Assembly (NCBI RefSeq): GCF_900115845.1
Contig: NZ_FOXX01000008.1
Span: forward strand, 1 to 64,000
Direction: 5' to 3'
DNA from: Priestia endophytica DSM 13796
Lineage (GTDB): Bacteria; Bacillota; Bacilli; Bacillales; Bacillaceae_H
Length of the DNA: 64,000 nucleotides
The notes under the pieces were generated by a model, which was given only the letters and a program-made list of their open reading frames with translations, did not search any database and was not told the DNA's origin. The translations under genes were made by a program, and so were the position numbers. Positions 62,152 to 64,000 of this stretch are shown piece by piece (the stretch's first letter is position 1; each line of letters starts with the position of its first letter).

Positions 62152-64000
62152 TTTTTACCCCTCTCTCAACCAAATTACTCTCGAATATACCTTGCGCTTC
62201 TTCCTCTGATAACTCTTCCAATTGCTTAAGAAGTTCAAGTAATTCTTCATCATTACTCACTTCTGCTTCTTTTTGAATATAGTCTTGAAAACTTAGATTC
62301 TCCTTACTATCATTCTGCATTTCTTTATTTCCGCTACAGAGCAATTGATCAATCCGTTCCGCCAATTCCTGCACCGTATGATACGTAAATACATCATGCA
62401 ACGATAAATCAATTCCAAAAGCTTCTTTAAGACTGGAAACAGCCTGTGTAGCAAGTAATGAATGGCCACCGATTTCAAAAAACGAATCTTGAATTCCGAT
62501 ATTTTCTATACCTAAAACTTGATGCCATATTGAAACGATGGTTTTTTCCGTAGGCGTACGAGGAGCAATATAACCACTCGCTATTTCTTTACACTCTGGT
62601 ACAGGCAATGCTTTTCGATCAATTTTTCCATTCGCGGTGAGTGGAAATGCGTTCAATCTGACAAAATGAGCTGGAACCATATAATTTGGTAACTGGGTCT
62701 TGAGATAACTACGCCACGTATGAACATCTCCCTCTCCAACTACATAGGCAACCAAACGCGGATCATCAGGATAATCTTCACGCACCATCACAATAACTTC
62801 GTTAACCAATGTATGATTTTGTAATGTTGCTTCAATTTCCCCTAGTTCAATCCGGTACCCACGGATTTTCACTTGATGATCAATTCGACCGAGATACTCC
62901 AAATTTCCGTCCGGCAGATACCTGACAAGATCTCCAGTCCGGTATACTCGCTCTTCTCCTTTAAACGGATGGGGGATAAAACGCTCGTTTGTTAAGTCAG
63001 GGCGGTTTAAGTACCCACGCGCTAATCCTGCTCCCCCAATGTAAAGCTCACCGATTACACCAATTGGAACCATTTTCTGGTTTGCGCTCAGTATATATAC
63101 TTCTGTATTGAAGACGGGCTTACCAATTGGGGGTACCCTGTGTATAACACCCTTTTCTAATTCCATATATGTGGAATACGTAGTATCTTCGGATGGACCG
63201 TATAGGTTGTACACCTTCTCAATCGTATTTCTCTCGTATAAGTCTTGGACAAGTGCGTGTGGCAATGGTTCTCCAGCCAAATTCATCACCTTTACCGAAG
63301 AAGGGATTGCATTTGCTCGAACTAGTTCCTTTGCTGCTGATGGTACAGTGTTGACCAAAGTTACTCCTTTGGTAGACAGCTTATCTAGATGAAGAGCATT
63401 TTCAGCGACAATCACCTTGCCACCCATTGTTAAGGGAACAAATACTTCAAAGACCGATAAATCAAAGGATAGCGAAGTTGAAGCTAACACTCCTGCTAAA
63501 TCCTTTCTGGAATAAGTTTGATGCGCCCAATGAATCATTGTTACTGTATTCCGATGCTCAATCATCACTCCCTTAGGATTTCCAGTGGACCCTGAGGTAT
63601 AGATAATATAAGCTAAGTTATAGCTTGTCACTTCACTCGTACACCCTGTCATCCCTTCCTGTTTAATTTCTGCTCGGTCACGATCAATGCAAATCACGTC
63701 AACGGATTTAGGTAAAATCATTTTTTGCTGTACCTTTTCCTGTGTCACCAGTACCTTTATATGAGCATCCGCTAAAATATACTGCAGCCGACTTTCCGGA
63801 TACGCTGGGTCAATTGGAACATAAGCTCCTCCTGCCTTCATGATTCCTAAGAGGCCGACAATCATCTCGGATGAACGTGTAACGCAAATCCCAACCAATG
63901 ATTCGCAGCCCACTCCCCGTTTCTGTAGATAATGTGCCAGCTGATTCGAACGTTCGTTCAATTCTTGATATGTTAGTTCTTCATCTTCGCACACTACTGC
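62141..64000 (-). CDS. Nonribosomal peptide synthetase A-T module, 5' end outside window
   Basis: The last 620 residues or so of an NRPS: an adenylation domain already open at the window edge, then a carrier domain (FFEIGGHSLLATQ) and a linker. The code read from FDLSVFEVF, VNTVPSA, NLAGEPL and NLYGPSEDTTYST is DLFNNALTYK, an alanine code. The final 60 residues (LLELLKQLEELSEEEAQGIF) form a helical donor docking segment that would meet the N-terminus of the downstream synthetase, whose gene overlaps this stop by 11 bases. The open frame reads to the right edge, so any upstream domains are beyond the window. Confidence 0.9.
   Translation of the reverse strand, partial: AVVCEDEELTYQELNERSNQLAHYLQKRGVGCESLVGICVTRSSEMIVGLLGIMKAGGAYVPIDPAYPESRLQYILADAHIKVLVTQEKVQQKMILPKSVDVICIDRDRAEIKQEGMTGCTSEVTSYNLAYIIYTSGSTGNPKGVMIEHRNTVTMIHWAHQTYSRKDLAGVLASTSLSFDLSVFEVFVPLTMGGKVIVAENALHLDKLSTKGVTLVNTVPSAAKELVRANAIPSSVKVMNLAGEPLPHALVQDLYERNTIEKVYNLYGPSEDTTYSTYMELEKGVIHRVPPIGKPVFNTEVYILSANQKMVPIGVIGELYIGGAGLARGYLNRPDLTNERFIPHPFKGEERVYRTGDLVRYLPDGNLEYLGRIDHQVKIRGYRIELGEIEATLQNHTLVNEVIVMVREDYPDDPRLVAYVVGEGDVHTWRSYLKTQLPNYMVPAHFVRLNAFPLTANGKIDRKALPVPECKEIASGYIAPRTPTEKTIVSIWHQVLGIENIGIQDSFFEIGGHSLLATQAVSSLKEAFGIDLSLHDVFTYHTVQELAERIDQLLCSGNKEMQNDSKENLSFQDYIQKEAEVSNDEELLELLKQLEELSEEEAQGIFESNLVERGVKNEK

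Noticed and set aside
1-64000. CRISPR array, rRNA or tRNA genes
   Set aside because: No evenly spaced short repeats and no cloverleaf or rRNA signature seen by eye. Repeats found are IS ends, operators or NRPS modules.

Overview
The window is low-GC Gram-positive DNA that reads as a Bacillaceae chromosome (Bacillus cereus-like or a relative). Supporting signs are strong AAGGAGG ribosome sites, ykkCD with a guanidine-I riboswitch, DUF3231 and DUF1540 proteins, an IS240-type (IS6 family) remnant, subtype-B tannase-like and bacterial prolyl 4-hydroxylase-like proteins, and a Bacillus-style NRPS. The genus is inferred from gene content, not proven. No rRNA, tRNA or CRISPR array was seen.

Layout. 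0-5.2 kb: riboswitch-controlled SMR pair, PadR/HAAS-type membrane protein pair, alpha/beta hydrolase, DUF3224 protein, small membrane proteins and decayed ORFs. About 6.0-14.4 kb: an apparently complete arsenic-resistance mobile element. It carries arsI-arsR-small ORF, arsR-arsB-arsC, and four recombination genes like Tn554 tnpA/tnpB/tnpC plus an HTH protein. Its two edges share a palindrome, a hairpin and a subterminal repeat in mirror order. 14.5-24.1 kb: small proteins, speG, a second SMR pair with its own TetR and two perfect operators, DUF1540, DUF3231, a secreted tannase-like esterase, a prolyl 4-hydroxylase, an epoxide-hydrolase-like protein and a second TetR.

24.2-36.0 kb is a nitrogen/polyamine catabolic region: amidohydrolase, APC permease, agmatine deiminase, a PAS-AAA+ sigma54 activator, an M20-family carbamoylase, a class-III aminotransferase, an aldehyde dehydrogenase and a second APC permease. 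Two near-perfect sigma-54 promoters (-24/-12) lie before agmatine deiminase and before the divergent hydrolase operon, and a tandem dyad beside the activator gene looks like its enhancer. The simplest reading is agmatine to N-carbamoylputrescine to putrescine to aminobutanal to GABA, with an M20 enzyme standing in for the usual AguB nitrilase-type amidase.

36.3-47.2 kb: FAD monooxygenase, a second DUF3231 gene, AraC/GyrI-like regulator, a small plasmid- or ICE-like remnant (Mrr-like nuclease, VirD4/TraG-like ATPase, XRE regulator), an overlapping HAD-histidine kinase-response regulator operon, and IS240-type debris. 47.3-64.0 kb: the 3' end of a nonribosomal peptide synthetase locus on the minus strand. 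It holds a partial A-T gene and a 4961-residue tetramodular synthetase ending in a thioesterase. Read by hand, the specificity codes give ...Ala / Ser - unknown - D-Gln - Glu - release. The Gln and Glu adenylation domains are almost identical in DNA except at the specificity-code residues, a clear sign of recent module duplication or gene conversion.
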